DNA of 64,000 nt, taken from positions 215,505,497-215,569,496 of the forward strand of contig NC_081406.1 of assembly GCF_030272615.1 (NCBI RefSeq), in the 5' to 3' direction. Source of the stretch: Cryptomeria japonica. Lineage: Eukaryota > Streptophyta > Pinopsida > Cupressales > Cupressaceae. A program made the translations under genes and the position numbers. The notes beneath the pieces were generated by a model. It worked only from the letters and a program-made list of their open reading frames with translations, was not told where the DNA came from and did not search any database. Below are positions 24,053-37,646 of the stretch, piece by piece (positions within the stretch are counted from its first letter, which is position 1; each line of letters starts with the position of its first letter).

Positions 24053-27000
24053 GGTCTTTCTTCAGAGGCAAGAAAATTGGGCTATAGAACTAGTTATATA
24101 GAAGTTGAAATGTTAGTTATGAAATCACGTTTCAGTATAATATACCAAATTAAATTACTTGAAAATAGAAATTGTCATCATTGAACCAAAACCATTTAAC
24201 TCTTCTTTTTCATCTCAAAACATATCTAATGGCTTTGTGGTATGCAATCCGTGTATCATATCTTAAGTTGACTAATGTCTAATTGGGGTAATCCATGAGT
24301 GTCTAATGTGAATTTAGTATCCTAAACATTGGAGAGACCTTATTTGGCTTACCTAATCAATGTGGTTGCTGTCCTAATATGAAATACTGAGTTCTACCCT
24401 TGCCTTTGCATCAAACCTATCACATCATGTTTCTTCAACAAAACACACTAATATGAATTGAGCCAACACCATGAGGATAGGGTCAAGTATCATGGCAACT
24501 AATCATAATACATGAAGACGGGGTTCATACATAAGTGTTGGCTCTCAACAATGCCACACTTCCAAAATTGTTAGTCTCAAGACTTCTCCTATTGGGTCAA
24601 CACTCATTGATGGCCACAAAGCCAAATCAATGTATGTAGGCTTCAAACTCCTTACTATAGGCTTGGAGGACCCTACACAAGGTCTATGAACACTCACTTG
24701 GTATTACAATAGAAAGAGCCTTCCTCTAGAACTTTGTTTGCAATGCACACATCAATATTGGTAATAACTATTATGATGGATGGTCTATTAGGATGGTAAA
24801 TAAAATTCTTATTCTTTTTCCACCCTTTGAAACTACAACAAGGTATTTGACTTGGAAGGGTCCCCACACATCACTTCAACAACAAACATTAGTCAATTCA
24901 ACCTTTTGCCTTCTCAATGCATTTTTTTTTGTCTTTCACTAGTTTTCTCAGTCCGATACAAAGGGATATCAAACCTTTCATGGCATCATCACATGCGCCT
25001 TCCAATATGTAGTCCTTTCATATTTTAGGTGCCTACACACTATGTTGTTGTTAAGTATTTATGTAGTCTTAGGACATCTCATGACTCCATTACATGTCCA
25101 CACTTGGGTTTACAAACACAACTCTGTCAAAACAAAAATAATATCACTAGTAAAACTATGACTGTGATAATCAATACCCTTAGGACAGTCATAGAAATTT
25201 AATCTATTTCATTTGGTTTTGATCCACAAACCCTTCTGAAGGTTGCATAGGATCACCTCACCCCTCTCTCTATCATCAACCACTTCAAAATACCAATCGC
25301 TTGGTCTTCCCACCAAATTCTTCACTCTTACTACATTTTACTGTCTGATACATAAGAGATATCAGACTGTTCTCATGCCCAAACATGTACCAAATCTAAT
25401 TTGGAGCCCTACACACAACATAATATGATACATAGCATGAACAAAGACCTTCCCACACATTTGGGTGAATTTATATGCATGGGAGACCAAACTATACATT
25501 ATTTACTCCTCTCGGTAAACACTAGGCAAGGTTTTGATATTTTTTGGAAAAACTATGATATCTTCTTTAAAGTACTATGAAATATCATCTCTATTATGCT
25601 TTGATGGATGTCGCATCCTATTACAAACCTCACATTTTGGCACTGGTAGAAAAGATTTTAGCAAAGGTTTTGGAATATGGCTTTTAAATCTACCAATTGT
25701 CATTCCATCTTGTGCATATGGCTTTTACATCTAGAAGAAATAAATTTGATAATTAGGCCATATGGTGGATGATAAGTGAAGGATTTTTCATACTAAAGGT
25801 GTGGCACTAGTGTCTTTGGTACATGAAGGTGACTATAGGTTGTTAGCTACTACCTCCTGAGCTACTGCCCCCTTTCTTAGCATTGAGCTACTACCCCATT
25901 TCTTACCATTCCATTGTTGGTTTGAGTGTAGATTATTTTCAACACCCATTATAAGACACATTCTAGGTTCTCGAGGCTCCTAACCTAACCTAGCTTTGAT
26001 AACATTTTGAGCTACTACACATGGACTAGTTAGGTTACCAAGATATGACCTTCTATTTGTTGTTAGAATGCGATCTATGACTAAGTATTAGAGGATCTTA
26101 CTAACTTGGGTATCATGCTTTTATGTGTCTCTGACATGACTCCTAGTAACTATATAGGGATCTTACTAGTCCTAGATCTATGCAAACATTTTAGTCATCT
26201 TGTGATAGTCAAAGAGGGCAATAGTAATAAGTCTTCATGATGGAAGTCCATTAAAGGTGGTAGTCAACATAGTGAAAAAGCCTAATCATGTTTAGAGCAA
26301 TAGGCAACCATCAGAAGTTACTGAGATGCCTACTTAGTTTTCTGATTCAGATGAGTTTATAATGTATATACTAATACTGAAATCAATAGACAATCAAAAC
26401 TTCATGTCATCACTACAAAGTGAAAATCTTTAAGTTTTGGCCTCAATGCTCATCAAAGAGCAATAGTCAAGAGAAATGTCACACTACAGAAGAGATGTAC
26501 ATTGTAAACATGATTTTGTGTTACAAACAGTGATTAGAAATTTGGCTAGGGGGCATGACATTCAATTAAGGTTGCCTCAGGCTTGCTACTGTTCAAGCAA
26601 CATGTCCAATAGCACTAGGGTAAATCTTGATGATACTTTCAACTTGGATCTTGAATGATATCCGATTTCTTTACAAATTCATTCAGGATTCCTTAAGAAT
26701 TCTTTTGTTTGGTTGTGTAGCTATAAGTTTTGGTTTTGGCTTCCTCCCAAAGAGAAAACAAGTCTAAGAAAATAGGAACTTATAATTCTTAAAAAAATCA
26801 ATAGCAAAAAAACATGTATGTTTGCATATCAAACTAGATATCTCTTGAAAACAAAAGAAAACTCAAATAAGCTAATTCTAGTAAATCCTTGTGAAGGAAA
26901 ATAACTACTTCAAGAAAACACTCAAAGAAGTCATTGATATCAGTAACCACATCACCCACCTAATCACGATGAGAAGGGGAGCTTGATTTTGGCATGGCAA

Positions 27001-27926
27001 CCCATGCTAAACTCCATGCATATCAAGTCTTCCAAGGAAAATAATGGACTGGTGAAAAAGTGAATTGTGTTACAGGTTGCTTCATCAAACAAAAAACAAT
27101 TTTTCTATAGTTAGAGTGCAATGCATTCTACTCAAACATTAGGTATATTATGGTAGGAAACCTAAAGCAATTAATTATATGAACATCAAAGCTCCTCTAG
27201 GACTACAACCAATTTGACAAGTGTTTCACAACATGCATGCATCAATGATGTCACCACAAGTTGGACCCTACTTGGTCAATGGCTATGTTCATATGGTGGG
27301 TCTTCCCAGTCAATGGCTACATTCATATTTCAAATCATAATTCGGCTACTACACAAACCTACCCAAATTCTCAATCAGACGAATGAATATAACTACAGTA
27401 CCTATAAATAGTAATGATCCCCATCACCTTAGAGTCCATTTTTAGGCCCTATTCTCTTAATTCTAATTAATTAACCAACTTCATTTTGAACACTAATCCA
27501 CAACAAATTATGTTGTGCAATGCCACCATAAGCAAAAGCAACCTTAGAACCCAATATCATTTGACTCTATATTATCAAGGGCACAATAACACATATCACT
27601 ATAGGTATAAATCTTAATAGACATCACTGTTGAACTTACCCCTACCTCATATAACCCTATGTTGGCTAGGCCCCACCATAATTAGAAGATCCTAATTACT
27701 ACTATCCTAAGCCTTGCATTGACTATCACAATTTGACAATGAGTTGAGTTAGTCCATTAGCAAGATTGGGAAAGAGTTTGGTATTGAGTTTGATAGTGGT
27801 GGAAGGTTTAAGGAGGTACACTATGGCATGAAATGCCTTGTCTTATCCCTCATGTGAATGTGCTCCTCTTGAAGCACTACATCATGGATGAAACTTCCTT
27901 CCATTTCCTACACCCTATTTTCTAAC
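24053..27926. other. CACTA interior, no gene
   Basis: The start of the stretch would be the transposase promoter side. No long frame. A 10-bp inverted repeat (ctatgactgt...acagtcatag, 25,156-25,191) makes a small hairpin. A segment at about 25,985-26,018 (taacctagctttgataacat...) recurs at 28,530-28,562. Confidence 0.4.
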
Positions 27927-28530
27927 CCACACCTCATAACCTTTACCTCACTTCCTATGATTATTACCTTACATCTACCTTTCATATCCCCTCTCTTAAC
28001 CTCCTTCACTTTCCTACATCCTATCCTAAACCTTAACCTCATACACATTTACTATTACTTAACCTACCTAACCCCATTCCATCATTCACATCCTTTTATC
28101 TCCCCCCATTCACTTTCCTACCTTACAAACCCCTAACATATCCTAACTTACTCTTTCACCATTACATCCTTCATCACTTACCTCCCTATCTTATCCTAAC
28201 CCACACCTCATAACCTTTACCTGACTTCCTATCATTATTAGCTTCCATCTACCTTTCATATCCCCTCTCTTAACCTCCTTCACTTTCCTACATCCTCTCC
28301 TAAACCTTAACCTCATACACATTTACTTTTACTTCACCTACCTAACCTCATTCCATCATTCACATCCTTTTATCTCCCCCCATTCACTTTCTTACCTTCC
28401 AAACCCCTAACATATCCTAACTTACTCTTTCACCATTACATCCTTCATCACTTACCTCCCTATATTATCCTAACCCACACCTCATAACCTTATACCTCTC
28501 AACTTCCATTTTATACCCACACCTCATAAC
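27927..28530. repeat. 274-bp tandem repeat, pyrimidine-rich (2.2 copies)
   Basis: Units start at 27,927, 28,201 and 28,475 (exact period 274). Each begins ccacacctcataacctt and is built almost only of C, T and A on the plus strand. The third copy is partial. An 82-codon open frame here results from the composition. Confidence 0.9.
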
Positions 28531-29612
28531 CTAACCTAGCTTTGATAACATTTTGAGCTACTACTCATGGTTGGCTATGCTACGTCAAAATAAAGTAAAA
28601 TAGATCAAGTGATCTTTTAGATAATTCATTTAGCTTATTAAATATGGTTGATACTCAGTAATTTTGGGGCAAGAAATCTTTTTGAATTTTTCTACGATTA
28701 GATCAAAATATAATATTTTTTTAGTGAGAGAATTGAACTTTATCTAGAATTTGCCTTGTCATTGTTGGGGTTGCATTAGATAGCCACTCAGTAGTTTGCA
28801 ACAAATAGTTTTCTAGAGAGTTCTTGCAGATTTTAAAGCTTTTGTTGTTGTTTTCATAGAAAATTGTGGGCAAGTTTATGGGCCTCCTTTAATTTGATGT
28901 GAATTAAGGGTTGCGTGAAATACATTCTAAAGATCTGTCAACAAAGGTCAATCTTGGATGTGCCCCATTTTTTTTGGTACCATAACCTTGGCACTTCATC
29001 CATTAGTATCATGGTCTAACTTATTATTTGAATATGTTGTGCACTTTTAAAAGTGTCTCCTTACTCCACGTGCCTTGAAATTTATACCCTAGGTGAATAA
29101 GTTGATGTAATTGGGATAAGTGATCATTTCAAGTGTTAATAAATGTGGTTAAATGAGGTCAAGACTCAATTTTGAGGGAAATAAATTTGAATCTTTTTGC
29201 TGCCCCTAGTTTTGACATGGCTAAGCTAAGTCAAAATTCATTAATTTTAAGTTGAAAGTATTCAAATTATCTGTTTGTTCCTAATTTTAGTGTTAATAGT
29301 AGTTTTAGTAAGGATTTGTGGGAAAACTAAATGTTTGGTGTTGAATTAAGTGGAATTTCAGGCATGAAGTGTAGTGGGAAATATTTGTGAGTGTTTTTAC
29401 AAATAAGTTAATCTAGATCAAAATTGATTTGGTTGAGAGCAATGCATTTTGTGAGGGATTCACCTATTAAATTAGCTCACAAAAGAGGTCATTATCTCAA
29501 CCCTAACATATCCTAACTTACTCTTTCACCATTATATCCTTCATCACTTACCTCCCTATCTTATCCTAACCCACACCTCATAACCTTATACCTCTCAGCT
29601 TCCATTTTATAC
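28531..29612. repeat. 0.98-kb segment flanked by a 110-bp direct repeat
   Basis: Sequence 29,500-29,612 repeats 28,403-28,517 (ctaacatatcctaacttac ... tccattttatacc) almost exactly, so the roughly 980 bp between them sit between direct repeats. The inner part has no ORF and no LTR-like ends. It could be an insertion or one step of the local tandem amplification. Confidence 0.6.
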
Positions 29613-30329
29613 CACCTTCCTATCACGGTATGCTTATCCTCCCTTCCAAAACACCAACAAAAAATGGCACTCGATCACTACACAGTGGTCTGATGGTCCT
29701 ACAGTAGGGAGTTTCTATCAAAACCATATATACCAGCATCCATACCCAAGGTAAGCTCCTCAGCTAGTGCCTACGTTCAGGCCACTTCCAATGGATGTCG
29801 GATACAAGAGTGGCACAATCTATGTTCTTCCCTATTTGATCACATAGGTTTAGGTCATCTTGGTCCTTAATTAGCATCTGCCCTAAGAGGTTATGCCTAT
29901 AAAGAGGATAATTGATCATTTCATTTGATCAGCCATCCAAATCAATCTTATTTTTCTCTTTTTCTACTAGACTGAATATGAGCTAGGGAAAAAAAATTAT
30001 GAGTAGGAAAATTCATTATAATAAAGATAAAACTTGATCATCAACCAACACAAATGCAACCTCCTATGTATATTTCAACCAATTTCATCACTACATAAAG
30101 AAAATTCGACACATTGTCACAAACATAAAGATTTTTTCTTCAAGAAAACATTGCTTGAATGAACTGGTTGATTACCCTACCTTTTTTCTTCAACCGGATC
30201 TTGGTGGTACTGAAATCTAGAACTGTTTCCCTCCTTGTAATGCCCAATTTTTTTGTGAATATCATAGAGGTCAACGAGATGAAGAGGCAAGATAAATGTT
30301 TATCAAATGACTTGGTTTTTTTTGTTTTT
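29613..30329. other. CACTA interior, no gene
   Basis: No supported gene. The stretch leads into the right subterminal region. Confidence 0.4.
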
Positions 30330-30549
30330 TTAAGTAATGCCCGTGGTCATCAGAATTTCGACGAACATGGACACTTTTTAAAAAAAAACACAAATCTCAT
30401 TGCCAATTCCTTCTCCATCAAAACAAAATGTTGAATTATTGTCGGAATTCCAACGAATATGGGCATTTAAAAAAAAAAATCAAATTTGGTCACAATATGC
30501 CTTCTCCATCGGAAACCTTCATTAGAATTTTAGGCCAAATGTATTAGTG
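30330..30549 (-). repeat. CACTA terminal and subterminal region (right end)
   Basis: Two tandem-like blocks of about 110 bp share gaattt/ccgacgaacatggaca and gaattccaacgaatatgggc, followed by A-runs and ccttctccatc. The end, ggccaaatgtattagtg, is shared with 7,104-7,120. CTT follows as the target duplication. Confidence 0.8.
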
Positions 30550-30552
30550 CTT

Positions 30553-30736
30553 ATTCCACCCAACAACAGGGCTCCTTATTGAAAACCACACAAGTGAAAG
30601 CAAAGCAATTGTACAATAGAACTTATTTACATATGGCCCTAGACCATCAAAATTGGAATCCATGCTTACCTCTATCAAACACATGATTCTCATTTCCATG
30701 AATCAAGGGTAAGTTGGAAGTTTCATTTACATTTTC
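30553..30736. other. spacer
   Basis: No feature seen between the CACTA target duplication and the unrecognised minus-strand ORF. Confidence 0.4.
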
Positions 30737-32019
30737 CTAATCACAAACTCTACAACTTCTCATCAGCTCATCACACAAAAGATAATCAACACACCGGTAA
30801 TCAATCAATCTTTGAAAAACAAAACCCGCCTCTGAATGTTGATCATTAGATGACACAAAATTTTCATATTGTTTACAATTATTTCCCAGCTGAAAAGAAA
30901 AGTAACCCTGCTCCATCTGATCACTGGGAACATCAGGCACATGTTGATTGGTAGTTTGCAAAAATGGAAAATACTCATCCATAATACAGGCTTGCAAACT
31001 AGAGAGGAACATTTCCTCATAAAATGACTACAACTTAGCATGTTGATCACACCTTATATCAACCTTTTGCAAACATGAAAATGCATGATCACCTGCCAAT
31101 GGTTCATTTACCAATTACAAATCTGGGAAAACCACTTCAGATTTGTCATTCTCTTTAAAACCAAGATCCACACAATACATATCAAATTCTGATTTCATAT
31201 CAACATATGAATCCACATTATCACATTTATCAACCTTATATGCATTTTCATCTTGTCCATTATTCAAATCAAATGTAGGGAAAGAAATATCATATGTATC
31301 ATACCTCACACCTTCATGAACATCATCAGTATCAAAACATATACTGATTGGGTATGAGAGATTGGGGATATTTATGGATGTATACCTCTTAAGATGAGTA
31401 GCTAAGAGTTCTGAGATTTTTTCACTACTTAGTGAACCTTCTCCTTCATTTTCATTTTCCTTGGCTTCATCTTTTGTGTTGTAAACATTGTCCCAATCTG
31501 ATGCATGCATGAAATCTATAGTGCTCATGTCTTTGTACACATTTATTTTGCCATTACAACAACTTGCATCTACATCGTGACCTTTATCATGCTGATCATA
31601 AAGTGTTGCTATACATTGCAACATGGTTACATAACCCTACTTGCAAATAGCTTGTGGATTGAAATTAACAACACGGTCATCTATATTATTCAAATCTGAA
31701 ACCTCAATAGGCTCATGATTATTTGAACAACAACTTATGTTCTCACAATTTTCTTCTTTCTCTGAATACACATCTGCACTGTCATGCTAAGAATAAGAGT
31801 TACCTTCAGCATCATAAGAAATATATCCACTCAAGGATTTATCGCCATCACTATACTCAATATTGTGTACATTTTCAGATTCGGTCACCTCAATCTCATC
31901 TATCCATTCTTTAATACATGCAACATTTTCTTCTCTCAAGGTTGTAGACCAATTAACTGAGTTAGGCTCCTCAAGCTCTAAAAATAATTCAATCCAAACT
32001 GACTCATGGGGTTTAACAC
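30737..32019 (-). pseudogene. unrecognised acidic ORF, C-terminal part
   Basis: One minus-strand frame can be read from the edge of the copia element down to a stop at 30,737-30,739, about 427 codons. It crosses in-frame stops at 31,787 (TAG), near 31,640 (TAG), 31,115 (TAA) and near 31,027 (TAG). The product is acidic and rich in Asp, Glu, Ser and Asn, with no motif I recognise. There is no zinc knuckle and no protease or polymerase motif. The frame continues on the other side of the copia insertion (38,686-38,829). It could be a host gene or an accessory ORF of an element; I cannot decide. Confidence 0.5.
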
Positions 32020-33088
32020 TGTTAGGTCCTAGGGACAACTGAGAGGGGCGGGGGGTGAATTAGCTGTCTTAAAATATTAAACCAAAAACCACTTATTCAA
32101 ATTACTGTTTAATACTGGTGAAACAGTCTGTGATACTGGTGAAACAAATTAACTGATAAATGCAATATTGGTAGAGATTAACACATGAAACCAAAAGACA
32201 AAATTATCCACAACACATAACACCAATATTTGTACGTGGAAACCCTATAAGGGAAAAAACCATGGTGGGAAACCTTACCCACAATCAGATGATACTACTA
32301 TAGATAGTAAGTGTACATAAATGGGGTGTGCACATGCAAAAAGGCCAACCACCTAGAGCTCACTGCTCAAACACAAATAGGAGTCACACTGACTACAATT
32401 GAATGGTTAAATCCAATAAGAATGTACTGCTTAAAATAGCATCTTCATATGTTGGATTCAATACTAGTGTAATGTTAATATGCTTTCACAAAACCTTAGC
32501 TTTACCTTCAAATGATATCTTCATGTATAGCTCTGCTAGATCTCACATATACCTTCACACACAACCTTCTTCGCATTCCACACTTGATCTTACATTTAAG
32601 ATCTTACATTTATACCATAACCTAAGATCAATTATAGTAGGTTGGCTCTACAAGATATTACAAATAAAATCATTTTACAAATAAATATCCGATGCAATAA
32701 TCGATTGAACATGTTGGATCAATGCATTTACAACATTAATTAATTATCTTCATAGCGTGCCAAGTTGATTTGAAAGAGTTAAACTTGTCGGTGTAGCCCT
32801 AGATAACCCTGGACCTATTTGCTGGTAAAAGCAAATATGCAAATATGAATAAGCTGATAAACAACTTTCCAAGTTACGATGTCCAAACAATGCCTTTGAC
32901 ATTACCAAGTATTTTCATGCCATTCCAAGTGCCGGTGGTCACTATATCTTGTCGGCAAACCATATACCGATGATTGTGCATTAGTCACTTGCTTGCTGGT
33001 GAATGTTGCTAGATCTCCAATGTGCCAAAGTTGATAAATGTTTAGTAGGTGTTGACATCAATGACAAAACCATACCAAAATACCAACA
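32020..33088 (-). repeat. copia A 3' LTR (1,069 bp)
   Basis: Matches 37,647-38,685 along its full length. It is about 30 bp longer, partly because of a short tandem repeat of gatcttacattta near 32,590. Confidence 0.92.
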
Positions 33089-33479
33089 ATCTCCCCCTTT
33101 GGCATTGATGGCAACACAAGATGGAAAAACCATCAAAGTGCCAAAACAGAAATGCCAAATACCAAAAACCAACAATCTCCCAAAAGATTATTATTGAGTT
33201 CAAAAACCAAAATAAACAATCTCTCCCCCTAGGAGTAACATGTATCGTTCTGTATTTCTTTCTGTGTTTCTTTCTGTGTTTTTCCATACCAATCTCTCCC
33301 CCTTTGACATCAAATGCCAAAGTGACAACAAAATACCATTTGTTAGTTTCAAATACCAACCATATAATTTCAATATACCAACTACTCCCCCTGAGAAGTA
33401 GCTTCCTCATCAAAGTTGGATTAAGAATATATCTCTATTAGTTCTGTCGGTTGATGACAGACAACAATTCTCTAAGTAT

Positions 33480-36400
33480 CTACCAGTGGGGGTATAACCC
33501 CAAGCTATTCTCTTAGATTTTCAAAAGTCTCCTTAGGTAGAGGTTTAGTAAAAATATCTGCAATCTGCTCTTTAGTGTTCACATAAACCAGTTTAGTTTG
33601 ATAGAAACATGTTTAGTTTTAGAATGTAATACTGGATTCTTGGATATATCAATTGCTGTAGTGTTATCACAATAGATAGTTATAGGTTCCTTTCAATTCA
33701 CCTTTATGTCCTTTAACATTTGTTTAAGCCATAATACATGTGTACAGTTTTTTGCTGCTGCAACATATTCTGATTCTACTGTTGATAAAGATGTGCAACT
33801 CTGTTTCTTGCTTAACCAAGAAATTAATCTGCTTCCAAGGAAAAATGCTCCGCCGGTGGTGCTTTTCCTATCATCTACATCTCCTGCCCAATTTGCATTT
33901 GTATATGCACATAAATCAAAGTTGTCATCTCTAGGATACCATAATCCAAGATTTGTAGTGCCTTGTAAGTACCGGAAAATCATTTTTACTACTGATTCAT
34001 GATTTTCCCTAGGATTACTTTGAAATCTTGAAACAATACATACTGCATTCATAATATCTAGTCTTGTTTGTGTTAAATACAGTAAACCTCCTATCATAGA
34101 TTTGTACCTGGTTGGATTAATAGGTGTCGATTCATCTCTTATTGATAATCCGTCATTTGTAGTCATAGGTGTACTTACCGGTTTAGAGTTTTCCATCCCA
34201 AATTTCTTTAGTAGCTCTTTTAAGTATTTTGATTGACTCAAGAATATACCACTATCAGTCTAAGAAATCGGCAATCCTAAAAAGAATTTTACTTCTCCTA
34301 TCATAGACATTTCAAATTCTTGCTGCATTTTGATAGTAAAATCTTTACATAATCCATCTTCTCCTCCAAAGATTATATCATCAACAAAAACTTCTATAAC
34401 CAAGATGTCATTATCAGTTACTTTATAGTATAAATTACTGTCTGCATTACCTTTAGAAAAACCAATCTCTAAAAGATATTTATCTAATCTTGCATACCAA
34501 GCTCTTGGAGCTTGCTTCAACCCATACAAAGCTTTCTTTAGCCTACAAACCATATCTTTGTCTTCTGTTAAAGAAAATCCATCAGGTTGTTCAATGTAAA
34601 CCTCTTCTTCAAGAATTCCATTCAAAAATGCACATTTAATATCCATCTGATATACTTTGTAGTTATTATGAGCTGTAAAAGCCAAAAATAATCTAACTAC
34701 CTCAATTCTAGCTACCGGTGCAAAGGTTTCATTGTAATCAATTCCTTCTTTTTGAGAATATCCCTTACACACTAGTCTTGCTTTATGTCTGATTATTTTA
34801 CCATCTTCATTAAGTTTGTTTCTAAAAACCCATTTGGTTCCAATAACATTTTTATCTTTAGGCTAGGGAACTAATGTCCAAGTGTTATTCTTCTCAATTT
34901 TCTCTAATTCTTCTTCCATAGCTTTAATCCAAAATTTATCTTCACATGCCTCATTAATTGATGATGGTTCAATTTGAGAAATAAGACATACCTCTTCATT
35001 TGCTAATCTTCCTCTTGTCATAACTCCTCTATATTTGTTTCCAATTATCTGATCTTCTGAATGATTCAATCTTACATACCAGGGTGTCTTTGTTTGCTGT
35101 TGTTCCTCAGTTACTGTGGAATTTTCAGATGATACCAGTGTAACTAGATCTTCATTCTATGTTGGTGGGTTCAATGTAGATTCATATGACAGAATTTGTG
35201 TTGCCGGTTCATAATCCATATACCTTGAAGTACCTTTGAATTGTTCATCAATTTTTACATTTGTGCTTTCAACTATTTTCTGCAATCTTTTGTTAAAACA
35301 TCTGTATGCTTTTCTTTTAGATGAATAACCAAGAAATATTCCTTCATCACTTCTAGGATCAAATTTTCCAATATACTCATCTCTTCTAATATAGCATTTG
35401 CTTCCAAAAATTCTGAAATATTTAAGAGTGGGAATAATACCAAACCATAGCTCATGAGGGGTCTTACTGGTTTCACCTTTGATGTGAAATTTGTTGAATG
35501 TATAGACCACTGTGCTTACTGCCTCTCTCTAAAATACATGTGGTAGGTTTGCTTCTGATAACATACTTCTAGCTGCATCTAAGATAGTTCTATTTTTCCT
35601 TTCAACAACTCCATTCTGCTGTGGTGTCTAAGGTGTTGATAGTTGTCTCCTGATTCCATTCAATTCACAAAATGCATTGAATTCCTTAGATGTGAATTCA
35701 CCTCCTTGATCTGATCTTAAGCATTTTATTTTCTTATCGGTTTCATTTTCAACCATTGCTTTGAATAGTTTAAACTTTCCAAGTGCTTTTGATTTTTCTC
35801 TGAGAAAAGTAACCCAACACATTATAGAATAGTCATCTATGATGATCATGAAATATCTATCACCTTCTAAGCTTTTAGTTCTAGCTGGACCACATAAATC
35901 AGCATGAATTAAGTCAAGAGCATTGTTTGATTTCTCTAGAATACTTTTAAAATTAGCTCTAACCTGTTTTCCAAATTGACATTCGTTACATACTATGTTG
36001 TGAGGTTTGACAATTTTAGGTAAATCTCTAACTACCTTAGTAGTACTGATTTTTACCATGCAATCAAAATTTACATGACAGAGTCTCTTATGCCATAACC
36101 AACTTTCATCAATGTGTGCAATCAAACATGTCTTTTCACTATTATTCAAATGAAGGATATTACCTCTAGTCTAATTACCGGTTGCAATTTCTAAACTAGT
36201 TCTATTCATAATTTTGCATTTACCATTTTTGAATTGTAACTGAAATCCTTTCTCAACTAGTTGACCAACACTCAAAAGATTAAGCTTTAAACCTTCAACA
36301 TAGTAAACATTGTCAGTGTTATGCTTACCATCAAGAGATATTGAACCCTTACCTTTAATTGAACAAGCTTTGTCATCACCAAATCTTACTAGACCTCCAT

Positions 36401-37589
36401 TATATTCTTGAAAGTTCAAGAATTTACTCTTGTCACCAGTCATATGATATGAACATCCTGAATCAATGATCCATTCATTCTTCACTTCAAATTTTGTTGC
36501 CAAGGCCTATTCTACCAGTTGCACTATAGGTGTCAGTTGATCTTTTGTTATAGCAACAAAAACCCATCCATTGTCTATCGGATCCTCATCAGAATCATCA
36601 ATTACTCCTTCATCAGCAACATAACAAGATTTGTCCTTATTCTTCTTGAATTTGTATTTCTGATATTCAGGATTAGGCTTGTATGTCCTTCTAGCTTCTT
36701 CTCTTAACCTAGCATGTCTATCAAGCCATCTTGAAGCCATATGACCAATCTTATTGTAGTTAAAACATTTAAAGGGTGCTTTACCTTCATACTTACTTCC
36801 AACTAGACCTTTAGGCATTTTTCTTGCAAATAGTGCTTCAAGTTCTTCAAGTTCTTCATTTTCTCTCCTACTTTCTTCAAGTTCTCTTGCATAAAAGGCT
36901 TTCCAATCAGATTTGTTAAATGATGATGTAGATGATGTTGATGCTTTGGAAGCTAAATCTATCTTTATAGTAGTAACAGGACCAAATTCCTCAATCTCAA
37001 AGGGTGATAATTTTCCAATCAATGTATCCCTAGTTACTGATGTGTTAGGCATTGTTCTAAGTTCATTTATTGCAGTAACCTTCATTTTGTATGCCAGTGG
37101 CAATCCTCTTAAAATTTTTGAGACAATTTCATGTTCACTAAAGGTTCCTCCACAACATTTAATACCCAAAACAATTTCATTTACTCTTTCCATAAAAGCA
37201 AAAATTCTTTCATCTTCTTCCATTTTCAGACTTTCATACCTGACCCAGAAGCTTTCAAGTTTTGCAATTTTGACTGTGGAATCTCCTTAATTCAGTGTTT
37301 CCAAATGATCCCATATAGCTTTAGCAGTAGACCTATCTGATAGTCCCATGATTTGTTGATCTGATAATGCGCTCAGAAGTGCTTCTCTTGCCTTGCAATC
37401 ATTTTCTTCATCTTTAGTCAGATTTGGAGGATTTGGTTGAGTTGTAATAGGAGCAGTCTATCCATTCTTTGTAACCTCTCAGATATCTTTTCCAATACAA
37501 TTCAGATGTGTCTCCATTCCGATCTTCCATATTCCATAGTTAGTTCCATCAAGTTTAGGACTGTCCTTCCTAAAATTGTTGCTATGCAT
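33480..37589 (-). pseudogene. copia A gag-pol polyprotein
   Basis: All pieces lie in one frame from the ATG at 37,589 to about 33,695, followed by a short frameshifted RNase H tail. Gag: 37,589-36,510, with zinc knuckle CFNYNKIGHMASRW at 36,726-36,770 in which two Cys are lost (Tyr, Trp). Protease: WIIDSGCSYHMTGD near 36,440-36,480, active-site DSG kept. Pre-integrase: WLWHKRLCHVNF. Integrase core: LIHADLCGP and RSDQGGEFTS, then TP.TPQQNG. Reverse transcriptase: [10 protein letters not shown] and [10 protein letters not shown], catalytic Asp residues kept. RNase H: YTNANWAGD and STVESEYVA. About twelve in-frame stops, nine of them TAG, most at expected Gln. Apart from the tail no frameshift is needed, so decay is nearly all point mutation. 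Confidence 0.9.
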
Positions 37590-37632
37590 TGGATCTCCTC
37601 GAGCTATTAGGAATTTGCAAAAAGAGGACTCA

Positions 37633-37644
37633 ACTCTGATACCA
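37633..37644 (-). other. copia A primer-binding site
   Basis: On the minus strand TGGTATCAGAGT, two bases after the 5' LTR end. One mismatch to the tRNA-iMet-type site. Confidence 0.85.
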
Positions 37645-37646
37645 AT

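Noticed and set aside
25145-25191. CACTAGTAAAAC start and a 10-bp inverted repeat, as a possible separate CACTA end
   Set aside because: No matching opposite end or target duplication, and it does not share the CACTARTACATTT terminus of the family seen here.
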